From: Jaenimonas drosophilae
Taxonomy: Eukaryota > Euglenozoa > Kinetoplastea > Trypanosomatida > Trypanosomatidae
NCBI GenBank assembly: GCA_030849065.1
Contig: JASAON010001633.1
Span: 1-64,000, forward strand
Direction of reading: 5' to 3'
DNA length: 64,000 nt
The notes below the pieces were generated by a model that saw only the letters and a program-made list of their open reading frames with translations, ran no database searches and was not told the origin of the DNA. Of the stretch, positions 1-8,050 are shown piece after piece. A program made the position numbers and the translations under genes. How positions within the stretch are numbered: the first letter of the stretch is position 1; each line of letters starts with the position of its first letter.

Positions 1-1
1 T

Positions 2-523
2 CTGTCATCCCCCGAGTGTAATGTGTTCGAGGGCCTTCAGGGCACTGAACTTACCTCCTGCTACCGCCAGCTTATCGACTGTATTCTCGCCACCGACATG
101 GCGCGTCACGGTGAGCTTTTGAAGCAGTTCCTGGAGATGGGCAAGTCCTTCGATGTCACGGTGGATGCACACCGCATGAAGGTGATGGAAACGCTCATCA
201 AGGCTGGTGATGTGTCCAACGTGACGAAGCCATTCGAGACGTCTCGACTATGGGCCATGGCTGTGACGGAGGAGTTCTATCGCCAGGGTGACATGGAGAA
301 GCAGAAGGGCGTTGAGGTACTTCCAATGTTTGACCGTTCCAAGAACAACGAGCTCGCAAGGGGCCAGATTGGCTTTATTGACTTTGTTGCAGGGAAGTTC
401 TTCAAGGACATTGTAGGCAACTTCTTCCACGGGATGCAGTGGTGCGTGGATAATCTTGAGAAGAATCGCGGAAAGTGGCAATTCATCGTCGATGGTCGCC
501 GTGTCTCAACTGCAACGAGCTAG
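2..523 (+). CDS. PDEB: cAMP-specific phosphodiesterase, PDEB type (3' end only)
   Basis: This is the C-terminal 173 residues of a class I cyclic-nucleotide phosphodiesterase; the frame is open from base 2, so the gene starts upstream of the window. Family role: hydrolysis of cAMP to 5'-AMP, and in trypanosomatids PDEB enzymes are mostly flagellar. The catalytic-domain signature is visible: the metal-binding aspartate in GDVSNVTKPF (Asp codon 209-211), and the invariant nucleotide-clamping glutamine in RGQIGFIDF (Gln codon 365-367), followed by the usual closing helices. The upstream GAF domains and HD motif are not in the window. Sequence resemblance to trypanosomatid PDEB1/PDEB2 is strong from memory; which paralogue it is cannot be decided. 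The protein ends in a short Ser/Thr tail at a TAG stop. Confidence 0.93.
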   Translation: MSSPECNVFEGLQGTELTSCYRQLIDCILATDMARHGELLKQFLEMGKSFDVTVDAHRMKVMETLIKAGDVSNVTKPFETSRLWAMAVTEEFYRQGDMEKQKGVEVLPMFDRSKNNELARGQIGFIDFVAGKFFKDIVGNFFHGMQWCVDNLEKNRGKWQFIVDGRRVSTATS

Positions 524-2516
524 TAAATTACTGTGTTTGCCCTCTCGGGTCAGGTACTATGCGTTGTGGTTCACCTGAAGTAACAAGAGTTTTGTTGAGC
601 GCAGATGTTGCACAATAGGTTGCTTGGCTCTCGATGTTGGGGAGTTTGTGAAGTCGCAATTTGAGGATGACGATGTACCAAACAATTTTGTTCAGTCCTG
701 GTTGATGTACTATAATTTCTAGCACTCGCACAACATTGCTCCGTTATTTTACCCGGGTGAGTGCGCTAGGAGCATTGAGGCACTGTGTGCTACCGCAGTG
801 ACCACTTTGTGGCCGGTCGCAATAGCCCATTCCACAACGCACAATACCGTTGGGCACAGTTACAGGGATGCTTTCATATAACACAGTCACCTCTCTGAAG
901 AGTCCCCCTCCCTGTGCAGTATTAACTCAGTCTGTCATTTGCCTTCATCGAGGCTGTAGTGCGATGTATACCGGAGGCCTACTGTGAATCACCAGATTTC
1001 ACCGATCTTTTCCGGTGTAAGATGAATGCAGGTGCTGGACGACGCATAGCACAGCTAGTGTACTTACCAGCCAGACATGTGACTATGCTTTTGCCAGTGT
1101 GAAAGCCATCGAAAGAGGGCGTTACCTCGTTCTTATTGCCTCCCATTCCGCCCTCTCTCGTTCTCGGTGCCGAGTGTACCCCCAACGGGTCGTTGTTGTG
1201 TCTGACAAGCTGTGTGGTTGTCTTGACCGGAGCGGAGGAAGCAGAGAACAGCATCGGCTATGGCTGTTGTGCTCAGCAAGCGACAACAACCATGTTGCTG
1301 ATTGTTGGCTTGATGAGAAAGGGTGACGAATTTTTCACGTTTGGTTAAAGCCCATCTGCCTATGGAGATCTCTAACGAGGGCCATCATGGAGGGTAACGT
1401 TGGTCAGCCCATTGGACTCAGATTCGATATAGGATAAGATGACATTGAGTAATCCATTTAGTAGGCAGACATGCGTTGAGGTAGCGTGTCAACTTGGTGG
1501 ATCGCTGCAGTTTGGGCAGCCTTCACGACACTGGAAGAGAGAGAAAGGGAGAGACAATAGGTTGCTTTTGTTCCTATCTCGTTGCTTGACAAGACGAGGT
1601 TTGGAACATGCACCAGAAACCTTGATAGAGGTGCCTGGCCGAAGCAGCAAGTCATTCCTGTGTGCCTGTGGCATTTCGGATGATTGATTCGCACTTTCGT
1701 GATCCGTTGTTTCGCAGTGTTAGCTTCTTCGGGGTTAGCACACTATCCCACTCCCTATTTGTTACCCCCTCTCTCCTTTGTCCAAATGCTCAGCAGCCTC
1801 TGGGATTGTGCGAGCGAGCGAAGCACATTGGTGCTTCGTCTGTCAACATTCTCCACCACCCGTGATGCACTAACAATGCCCATCATAAACTCTCTTTGTC
1901 ACACGGCAGTATCCAATGATGTACAAATCCAGTAACTGACTCCCGTTTTTTTGACGTTCACTCATGAAGTCCGAAACGCTACAATGGGGATTGTTGGCGT
2001 GCTCTTCCCTGGTTGCAGGAGACGCGAGGAAGGGATTGCTTCGCTCAGGTCACTTTGTGGAACTCTGTGAAGCATCTACTCGGCTGCTAGACAGGGCAAC
2101 GCATTTCAATTATATGCTTTTTTTTTCTTTGCTGCGTTGTCATTCTACAAATGTGACTGTCACCTTGGCCGATGCTCAGGGAAGACGACTGTTGCCAGTG
2201 GTAGATATTGCCAGATACTTCCATACTCTTCAGCTAGATTGAGTTTGATTTCTTTCATCTCTGTGATTCTTTGTATAAAAACAAACAAGTTTCTTACTGC
2301 TGCAGATACGCAGCGAGTACGTGGGATTAAATTCCTGTGTGGTCTTGGGCCTTGTGATGCGCCACGCTCCTGTACGAGCCAGCGCGCGTACGTCCACACG
2401 CACTTCTTCTCTTCTTCTTCCTCCTCACTTCCCTCTTTGCCTAACTATATCTTTTTCAACAAGATTCGCGTCACCATTTCCTACTAAACCCCCAACCCAA
2501 CCCTCAACACAGAGAA
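524..2516. other. 2 kb spacer between PDEB and SNU13; no convincing gene
   Basis: Longest gene-poor stretch in the window. A good pyrimidine tract with AG lies at about 1745-1800 (AG near 1789-1790), and another before SNU13. The only ORF with slightly protein-like composition is 1964-2242 (92 aa, ATG), reported as a weak candidate under findings. Other open frames are short, low-complexity, or overlap the pyrimidine tracts. The region may be a long PDEB 3' UTR, a small unrecognised gene, or a noncoding RNA locus; I cannot tell which. Confidence 0.6.
2403..2463 (+). promoter_or_regulatory. Spliced-leader acceptor region for SNU13
   Basis: Nearly pure pyrimidine tract (about 2403-2460, CTTCTTCTC type) ending in an AG at 2462-2463, 54 bases before the SNU13 ATG. 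This is the expected trans-splicing signal; the exact acceptor is inferred. Confidence 0.6.
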
Positions 2517-2897
2517 ATGACTGGAGAAGTAAGCGAGAAGGCCTTTCCTCTTGCGGCGGACCGCCTTAGCCAGACCATCCTCGATCTCGTGCAGGAGGCC
2601 AGCAATGCCAAGCTCATCAAGAAGGGCGCCAACGAGTCCACCAAGGCTCTGAACCGCGGTATTGCCGACCTTATTGTCCTGGCTGGAGACACCAACCCCA
2701 TCGAGATTCTCCTTCACCTGCCCCTTCTGTGCGAAGACAAGAACGTACCCTACGTGTTCGTCCCATCCAAGACCGCCCTCGGCCGTGCGGCCCAGGTGTC
2801 GCGCAATGTGGTGGCACTCGCCATCCTTCAGGCCGACAACAGCCCCATCGCGTCCAAGGTGCAGGCTGTGAAGCTGGAGATCGAAAGGCTGCTGTAA
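2517..2897 (+). CDS. SNU13: Snu13 / 15.5K, L7Ae-family kink-turn RNA-binding protein
   Basis: A 126-aa protein whose whole length matches the L7Ae/NHP2L1 family. Family role: binds kink-turns in U4 snRNA and in box C/D snoRNAs, nucleating U4 snRNP and C/D snoRNP assembly in the nucleus and nucleolus. Seen: the RNA-binding loop KKGANESTKALNRG at about residues 37-50, the hydrophobic core IADLIVLAGDTNPIEILLHL, and the YVFVPSKTALGRA segment near residues 79-91. The length is typical of eukaryotic Snu13. The ATG at 2517 is the first after the acceptor at 2462-2463. NOP58, another core C/D snoRNP protein, is also in this window (20162). NHP2 proper is an alternative family member, but the length and loop fit Snu13 better. 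Confidence 0.93.
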   Translation: MTGEVSEKAFPLAADRLSQTILDLVQEASNAKLIKKGANESTKALNRGIADLIVLAGDTNPIEILLHLPLLCEDKNVPYVFVPSKTALGRAAQVSRNVVALAILQADNSPIASKVQAVKLEIERLL

Positions 2898-3286
2898 TCG
2901 GAAATGGAAGCGAACGTTGGAATAACACCATCCATGATGCGTGTGTTCCTGCGGGTTGTTTTTTATTTCTCTAAACAGTTTGATTTGCGTTCTACGTTTT
3001 AAATCGCGTGGCATGTGTGGAGACGCCAGCGTCTAACAAGTGAAAAGAGGAAAAAAACCCTTCTGGGAGGTAGCGATTTACCTTGGAAAGGAAGAGGACT
3101 GATGGCAATACCTGAAAAACCATCATGAGTTGTCCCCCGATACCCCTGTACTTGCTGGTGAGGAATAGAAGATGTGCTATTTTGTCCCCCAATAAACGGT
3201 GCTTGTGTCGAACGTTTTTCTGCTCACTTCTATTTTGATTATTGTCGTAGCTATAGGCCAGGCACACTATCAGCAACAGGTGGAAA
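2898..3286. other. Intergenic spacer, SNU13 to small membrane protein
   Basis: 389 bases with no ORF of interest on the + strand. Presumably the SNU13 3' UTR and the 5' UTR of the next gene. Pyrimidine-rich patches lie near 3205-3245 with candidate AGs at about 3250-3260. Confidence 0.5.
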
Positions 3287-3709
3287 ATGTCGTGTGTGGC
3301 ATCCTGCAGCGGATTCCAGTCACTCCGGGTTGAGTGCCAGCGAGAACCCTGCCTCGCAGAGGGAGCGATGTGTACCCTTGGCCGATCTCTCTCATCGTCT
3401 ACCAACTGTGCAGATTGGTGCTGCCAGAGTCGTGGCGGGTATGTGTTCTTCATGGTGCTGTTCTTCTGTGGCGGTACATTTGCACTGTGTGCCATGTACT
3501 ATTTACATCGTCTTCACCAAATGAACCAGGAGAGCGGAGCGATGTTGACAGTAGAGAATGCAGACGCTCAAGGTGATACTGCTGGGATGAAGGGGGCAGA
3601 GGAGGCGAGTGGAACTGCTGAATCTGGCCCGCATGGAGGACGTACAAAGCGACAAGTGAAAGTGAATCCTGCATTGCTACAGTCTCTCAACAACGTAGCA
3701 CCAACCTGA
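3287..3709 (+). CDS. Small single-pass membrane protein, unknown function
   Basis: A 140-aa ORF opening with ATG that I do not recognise. Residues about 50-70 form one strongly hydrophobic segment (YVFFMVLFFCGGTFALCAMY), preceded by a cysteine-rich stretch and followed by a hydrophilic Gly/Glu-rich tail ending KVNPALLQSLNNVAPT. With no cleavable-signal pattern and a positively charged KRQVK motif after the membrane segment, a tail-anchored or single-pass protein is plausible. The start could instead be the Met at residue 28 (codon 3368). It sits in the transcription unit between SNU13 and PMK with normal spacing, and its composition is coding-like after the TM segment. No function is assigned. 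Confidence 0.55.
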   Translation: MSCVASCSGFQSLRVECQREPCLAEGAMCTLGRSLSSSTNCADWCCQSRGGYVFFMVLFFCGGTFALCAMYYLHRLHQMNQESGAMLTVENADAQGDTAGMKGAEEASGTAESGPHGGRTKRQVKVNPALLQSLNNVAPT

Positions 3710-4125
3710 TGGGGGACGAACTTGAGTAGCCATCAATTCCCCATACACTCAGTACGTTGGCATCTAGGAGATGTGACTTGTGGCGCCTGCTCACGTTGTG
3801 TTATGCCTCTGTAGCGCAATGGGATGCAACTTTTGCTGTCCTTTCTGTTCTCACGCACTGAATTTGAATTGATAGGTTAGTTTTAGCAATCATCATTCTG
3901 TGGCTTTTCCCTCCAGAAGGCCAACCATCATTACCTAAGTCCGGCGCACCGTACGAGTCACTTTTCCAGGCAGGAAACCAAAGATTGTCGTCACCATCTT
4001 CGGCTGCCTTACACTTTATTTTATTTTATTTTCCAGACAACTGAATCACTCAGATTCGGGGATTGTAGACTTGTGGCACCGTCAACCCCCTGACCTTCAC
4101 CATTCCACCGCATCTGACGCTCAGG
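3710..4125. other. Intergenic spacer upstream of phosphomevalonate kinase
   Basis: 416 bases; holds a (TTTTA)n-like pyrimidine tract at about 4012-4034 and the PMK acceptor AG. Otherwise nothing recognised. Confidence 0.5.
4012..4036 (+). promoter_or_regulatory. Spliced-leader acceptor for phosphomevalonate kinase
   Basis: A T-rich tract with three TTTTA units runs into TTTTCCAG, AG at 4035-4036, 89 bases before the ATG at 4126. The form is textbook; the site itself is inferred. Confidence 0.65.
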
Positions 4126-5541
4126 ATGTCCTCAAAACCATTTTTGGCTCAAGCCTCTGCTCCCGGCAAGGTGCTCATCCTTGGCGGGTATCTCATTGTG
4201 GTGTCACCCAATGTTGGTATCTCGATTGGTGTGAATGCACGCTTCACCACTCGTGTGATCGAGGCTGTGCAGCTCTCGCCGTTGGCAACTGCGACAGTTG
4301 AGACGATTGTCCACGTAGCCTCACCACAGTTTCATCAGAACTACACTTTCCACGTTCACGGTACTGCCGCCTCCACACCTGCGGATGAAGTACTGACTAT
4401 TGAACAGATAGAAGGCCCCCCGAGCGGATTCCTGAAGTATGCAATCCTGTATGCCGTCGCTGCCTCCCGTGTGAAGGACAAGAACGTCAACTACGAGATC
4501 CACATGGAGTTACTGGCGGACAACGACTTCTACAGTCAGCGCAACTACCTGGAGAGTGCGGGCCAGGAAGTGAACGTGGTGAACCTTCGAGGGCTTCCAA
4601 AGCACCTTCCCCTTGTCGGGTCGGTGTCTAAGACGGGACTTGGCAGCTCTGCGGCAATGACAACGAGTGTCGTCGCTGGTTTGTACACCTTTTTCCAGCA
4701 AAATGTTCCAGAAACGATAGAGCTTGTTCACCGCATCGCCCAGATTGCCCATAGCGTTGCCCAAGGGAAGATTGGAAGTGGTTTTGATGTGTTCACCGCT
4801 GTTTTTGGCACCTGCGCGTATCGGCGATTCCCCGCTAGCAAGGTGGAGATGATGGTGGAGGCCGCGGGGGAAGGGGAGGTGCAGTCAGTCCCCGTCACCC
4901 AGCTGGCTAAGTGTATCGCTCTCACTGAGGAGTGGGTAGCAAACGTACCCTTCCAGCTTCCTGCTGGCATCCACCTGGTACTTGGCGACGTACACAAGGG
5001 TGGATCTGGAACACCAGGGATGGTTTCCAAGATTATGGCGTGGAGGGAGGCTGTGATGGAAAAGGAAGACAACCTCTGGCGGCGGCTACAGTCCTCGAAC
5101 GAGGACTACCTGAGCCAACTCCGAGACTTGCTTTCCCAGGCACATAACAATCCAACCAGCCACATGCACGCAGTGGAGGCACTCTCACAAACGCCCAACC
5201 TCGCCGAGTATGAGCCAACTGATGACATGGAGCGAACGTTTGTGAATGCAGCTCGGGCCGCCGCACAGTGCCGCGGGCAGCTCCGATCCATGGGTGTTGC
5301 TGCAGGCGTGAAGATCGAGCCCGAGGAGCTCACCGACATGCTCGACGCCACGGCGGCTCTGCCTGGAGTTTTTGCCGTCGGCTGCCCCGGTGCTGGTGGT
5401 TACGACGCCATCTTCGCCCTTGTTGTGGGTACCGCTGAGACCCGTGCCCGCGTGGAGAAGTTCTGGGAGTCTTACGAGAGCCTTCACGTGTGCCCGTTGC
5501 TGGTGGAGGAAGATCCTAAGGGTCTCGTGATGGAGCTGTAG
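4126..5541 (+). CDS. PMK: Phosphomevalonate kinase (GHMP kinase family)
   Basis: A 471-aa GHMP-superfamily kinase. Family role: ATP-dependent phosphorylation of 5-phosphomevalonate to 5-diphosphomevalonate in the mevalonate route to isoprenoids and sterols, probably glycosomal or cytosolic in kinetoplastids. Seen: the N-terminal motif SAPGKVLILGGYLIV at about residues 11-25, the glycine-rich phosphate loop GLGSSAAMTTS at 171-181, SGFDV around 219-223, and the C-terminal PGAGGYDAIFAL motif near 423-434. The length suits eukaryotic Erg8-type phosphomevalonate kinase rather than the shorter mevalonate kinase. The ATG follows a clear pyrimidine-AG acceptor. Other GHMP kinases share the loops, so the substrate rests on overall family likeness. 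Confidence 0.9.
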   Translation: MSSKPFLAQASAPGKVLILGGYLIVVSPNVGISIGVNARFTTRVIEAVQLSPLATATVETIVHVASPQFHQNYTFHVHGTAASTPADEVLTIEQIEGPPSGFLKYAILYAVAASRVKDKNVNYEIHMELLADNDFYSQRNYLESAGQEVNVVNLRGLPKHLPLVGSVSKTGLGSSAAMTTSVVAGLYTFFQQNVPETIELVHRIAQIAHSVAQGKIGSGFDVFTAVFGTCAYRRFPASKVEMMVEAAGEGEVQSVPVTQLAKCIALTEEWVANVPFQLPAGIHLVLGDVHKGGSGTPGMVSKIMAWREAVMEKEDNLWRRLQSSNEDYLSQLRDLLSQAHNNPTSHMHAVEALSQTPNLAEYEPTDDMERTFVNAARAAAQCRGQLRSMGVAAGVKIEPEELTDMLDATAALPGVFAVGCPGAGGYDAIFALVVGTAETRARVEKFWESYESLHVCPLLVEEDPKGLVMEL

Positions 5542-6694
5542 TCACTAGAATGCCCTTTCTCTCCCCCCACAATAAAAGACAAGTTAGGGCAACCTAACCG
5601 CGCGAAAGCCTTTCTTTTCTCGTTTCTTTAGGGTGAAGGACTGCTCCACGGTTGTTTGAGTTTTCGGTTGGCGTGACATGGTTAGGCTGGTTTAGCTGCT
5701 CCATGTGCCTCATCTCGTGGAACTGTCCCAGCCACCCGCACATATCCTATTTTTGGTTAACTTTTCTTTGGTCCTGTGCTGCGTGGGGGTTTCTTGGGTG
5801 CAGGAGAGTGTGGTACGCATGTATAAAAGGGTGAGTGAATCACGATTCTTATGTGGCGTCATTCTCATTCCCCTCTTCTCCCCCCTCACGTAGCACATCC
5901 AGTCGATTCAGCAGATGCGTCAAACGGAGAGTTTAAGAATGGATGAAGCGTCATGGTCTATATGGATTGGTGGAGGCAAACATTAAGTTCATGAACGCAT
6001 TCGTCATCGCAGTTTTTGCTCAGGTTTTCTTCTTCATTTTCCACGCGCGCGCTACCATGCTCAAGTAAGGACAACCAAAATACAAAAAAGAGATAGACAG
6101 ATGGCAGCAATGTTTCCCCCATTTCACTCAGCCGTCTTACTCTCTTCTCTCTGTTCTGCTCCCTTCCTTTCCCCCTTTTGTCCTCTTTTTTTTTTTCATG
6201 TGCCCTTTTTTCCTTGTGTGTGATCGTTCTCTGTTCCGCCTCAAGCCTATAAACTTGAGATGGGCGGTGCTGTTACGAATGCCGTTCGAGTCTCCCTCAG
6301 ACAGTGAAGATGCATGATGCAGAGAAGAATGCGGATTACGTGGTGATGATGGAGATTCCTGACGGATGTGTTGTATTACTGCTATTTTAGCTCTGTGTCC
6401 GCCAAAAGAAAAAAAGAGGATGAAACTGGCGTTGGTGGCTACGCCAAGGTGAATCTCCTCTCGCCCAATATATTTTTCCTTCGTTGGCAGGTCTATACCT
6501 TCACGTGTTGTGTATCGACCAAGAAGACATGCATTATGAGAGCAGTGAAAGATGGTTCATGTGCGCGATGCTGGCGCGTCTGATAGCGTCTCTACCCCTT
6601 TGCGTTCTATTAATTTTTTGAATCATAGACCGCTAACGACACAAGAGATAGACACTTCTACACACAACCCCACATACACCCACATCGTAGGCCA
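5542..6694. other. 1.15 kb spacer between PMK and PCNA
   Basis: Contains a very strong pyrimidine tract (about 6121-6215) that is far from the PCNA start, followed by AG at 6244-6245 and two tiny ORFs: 15 codons from 6260 and 26 from 6310. A second, weaker acceptor lies before PCNA (AG 6627-6628). The upstream tract may serve a small gene or drive PMK polyadenylation. No protein gene is called. Confidence 0.5.
6121..6245 (+). promoter_or_regulatory. Long pyrimidine tract with downstream AG, gene served unclear
   Basis: About 90 bases almost wholly C/T, including a run of 13 T, then AG at 6244-6245. It is some 450 bases before the PCNA ATG, too far to be the obvious PCNA acceptor. It may direct PMK polyadenylation or process an unannotated small transcript. 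Confidence 0.45.
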
Positions 6695-7585
6695 ATGCTT
6701 GAGTCTCAGGTTCAGTACGCAAGTTTGTGGAAGCGGCTGGTGGACTGCGTGAATGGACTCGTGAATGAGGCGAACTTCGACTGCAGCCCTGGCGGCCTCT
6801 CCATTCAGGCCATGGATACGAGCCACGTTGCCTTGGTGCACCTCCTTCTTCGTGACGATTGCTTCGTGAAGTACCAGTGCGAGCGGAACAGCATCATTGG
6901 GCTGAACCTTGCTTCCTTGGCGAAGGTGCTCAAGATCATTGACGGTACCGATAGCCTCAGCCTCCGCCATGAGGAGGATGCGGACGTCGTCACCCTCACC
7001 TCTGAGAACGCGGAGCGCACACGCACCTGTGAATATCAGCTGAAGTTGCTGGAGATTGAGGCTGAGTCGATGGGCATCCCAGAGATGGACTACCGCAGCA
7101 CCGTCACCCTCAGCTCTGCTGAGTTCGCCAAGATCGTACGTGATATGTCTGTCTTTGGTGACACCGTCACGATTGGCATCACCCGTGAAGGTGTGAAGTT
7201 CAGCAGCTCGGGCGATATTGGCCAGGGCTATACCTTCCTTCAGGCTGGTGCGGTGAACGCGGCGGCCAAGCGCGAGGTGAAGTCTGAGGTGAAGCCGGAG
7301 CGCCGTGACGACGACGACGACGACGAAGAGAACGCCGCCTCTGGCCGCAAGCACCCTGGAAAGTCCGATGGCGCCGCCTCCATTGGGGTGGAGCTGCAGA
7401 TGGAGGAGCCCATCACCCTCTCCTTTGCTAACCGATTCATGAACATCTTTGCCAAGGGCTCTAACCTGAGTGAGCGCGTGACTCTGAAATTCGCCAAGGA
7501 CAGCCCCTGCATGGTGGAGTTCGGCATCGATAATGTTGGCTACCTCCGCTACTACCTCGCACCCAAGGTGGACGATGCGGAGTAG
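6695..7585 (+). CDS. PCNA: Proliferating cell nuclear antigen (sliding clamp)
   Basis: A 296-aa PCNA. Role: homotrimeric ring that tethers DNA polymerases and repair factors to DNA in the nucleus. Seen: both clamp halves in order, with QAMDTSHVALVHLLL near residues 33-47, the interdomain connector region around 115-135, and the C-terminal PxxP-like end YYLAPKVDDAE. Between about residues 184 and 230 there is an extra hydrophilic loop with a run of six aspartates and Lys/Arg-rich flanks. A loop there makes the protein about 35 residues longer than the 258-261 aa of yeast and human PCNA; from memory, Trypanosoma PCNA is similarly long. The ATG is the first after the AG at 6627-6628. An open 343-codon antisense frame covering this gene is a codon-bias shadow. 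Confidence 0.97.
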   Translation: MLESQVQYASLWKRLVDCVNGLVNEANFDCSPGGLSIQAMDTSHVALVHLLLRDDCFVKYQCERNSIIGLNLASLAKVLKIIDGTDSLSLRHEEDADVVTLTSENAERTRTCEYQLKLLEIEAESMGIPEMDYRSTVTLSSAEFAKIVRDMSVFGDTVTIGITREGVKFSSSGDIGQGYTFLQAGAVNAAAKREVKSEVKPERRDDDDDDEENAASGRKHPGKSDGAASIGVELQMEEPITLSFANRFMNIFAKGSNLSERVTLKFAKDSPCMVEFGIDNVGYLRYYLAPKVDDAE

Positions 7586-8050
7586 GCGGGCTCTCCCGCA
7601 CACAGGAAATGCAGACCTCACACTGCCAGCGCGAATAGAAACATAGAATTCCACATTCCACCACCCCTACCCCCCCAGTTCAGAGGGTGGCCGGACGCAC
7701 TGGCAAGCATTTGCCATGCGTGTTTATTTAAACGAAGAAAGAAAGAATGCACTAATGGTGATGAGAAACCAGACACGAGCAGGTGCGCACTTTTCCACTT
7801 CCGTTGCGTATTGTGATGGGGTGCCAAAGACACACAATCACGTACCGTTGATGGGTGCCTAGATCCCCACAATGTTTGTTTGTCGTACAGGACACGTTGC
7901 CTTGCTTTATTTCTGAATGTGTATCGCTCTTTTTTCTTGTTTTTTTTTTGTTCTCTCTGCGCGCAAGAACGCATCCACTTTCAGGGTTCACACACCCGTC
8001 AGCATCCCATCACGTTCCGACTTAACGTGCTAGCACAAGCAAAACGAATC
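7586..8050. other. Intergenic spacer upstream of GlnRS
   Basis: 465 bases with no gene. The frame of GlnRS stays open back to 7880, but that extension is translated pyrimidine tract, so it is left as 5' UTR. Confidence 0.55.
7928..7967 (+). promoter_or_regulatory. Spliced-leader acceptor for GlnRS
   Basis: T-rich tract 7928-7959 followed by GCGCAAG with AG at 7966-7967, 83 bases before the ATG at 8051. It supports 8051 over the upstream in-frame ATG at 7880, which lies before the tract. Confidence 0.6.

Noticed and set aside
2137..2487. 116-codon ORF upstream of SNU13
   Set aside because: Its second half is the SNU13 pyrimidine tract (Ser/Pro/Leu low complexity) and it ends just before the SNU13 start.
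6278..6295. tRNA B-box-like GTTCGAGTC
   Set aside because: The flanking bases do not form a T-arm stem and no A box or acceptor stem fits around it.
6623..7654. 343-codon open frame on the - strand
   Set aside because: Covers PCNA antisense; produced by the biased third positions of the real gene, with no family pattern.
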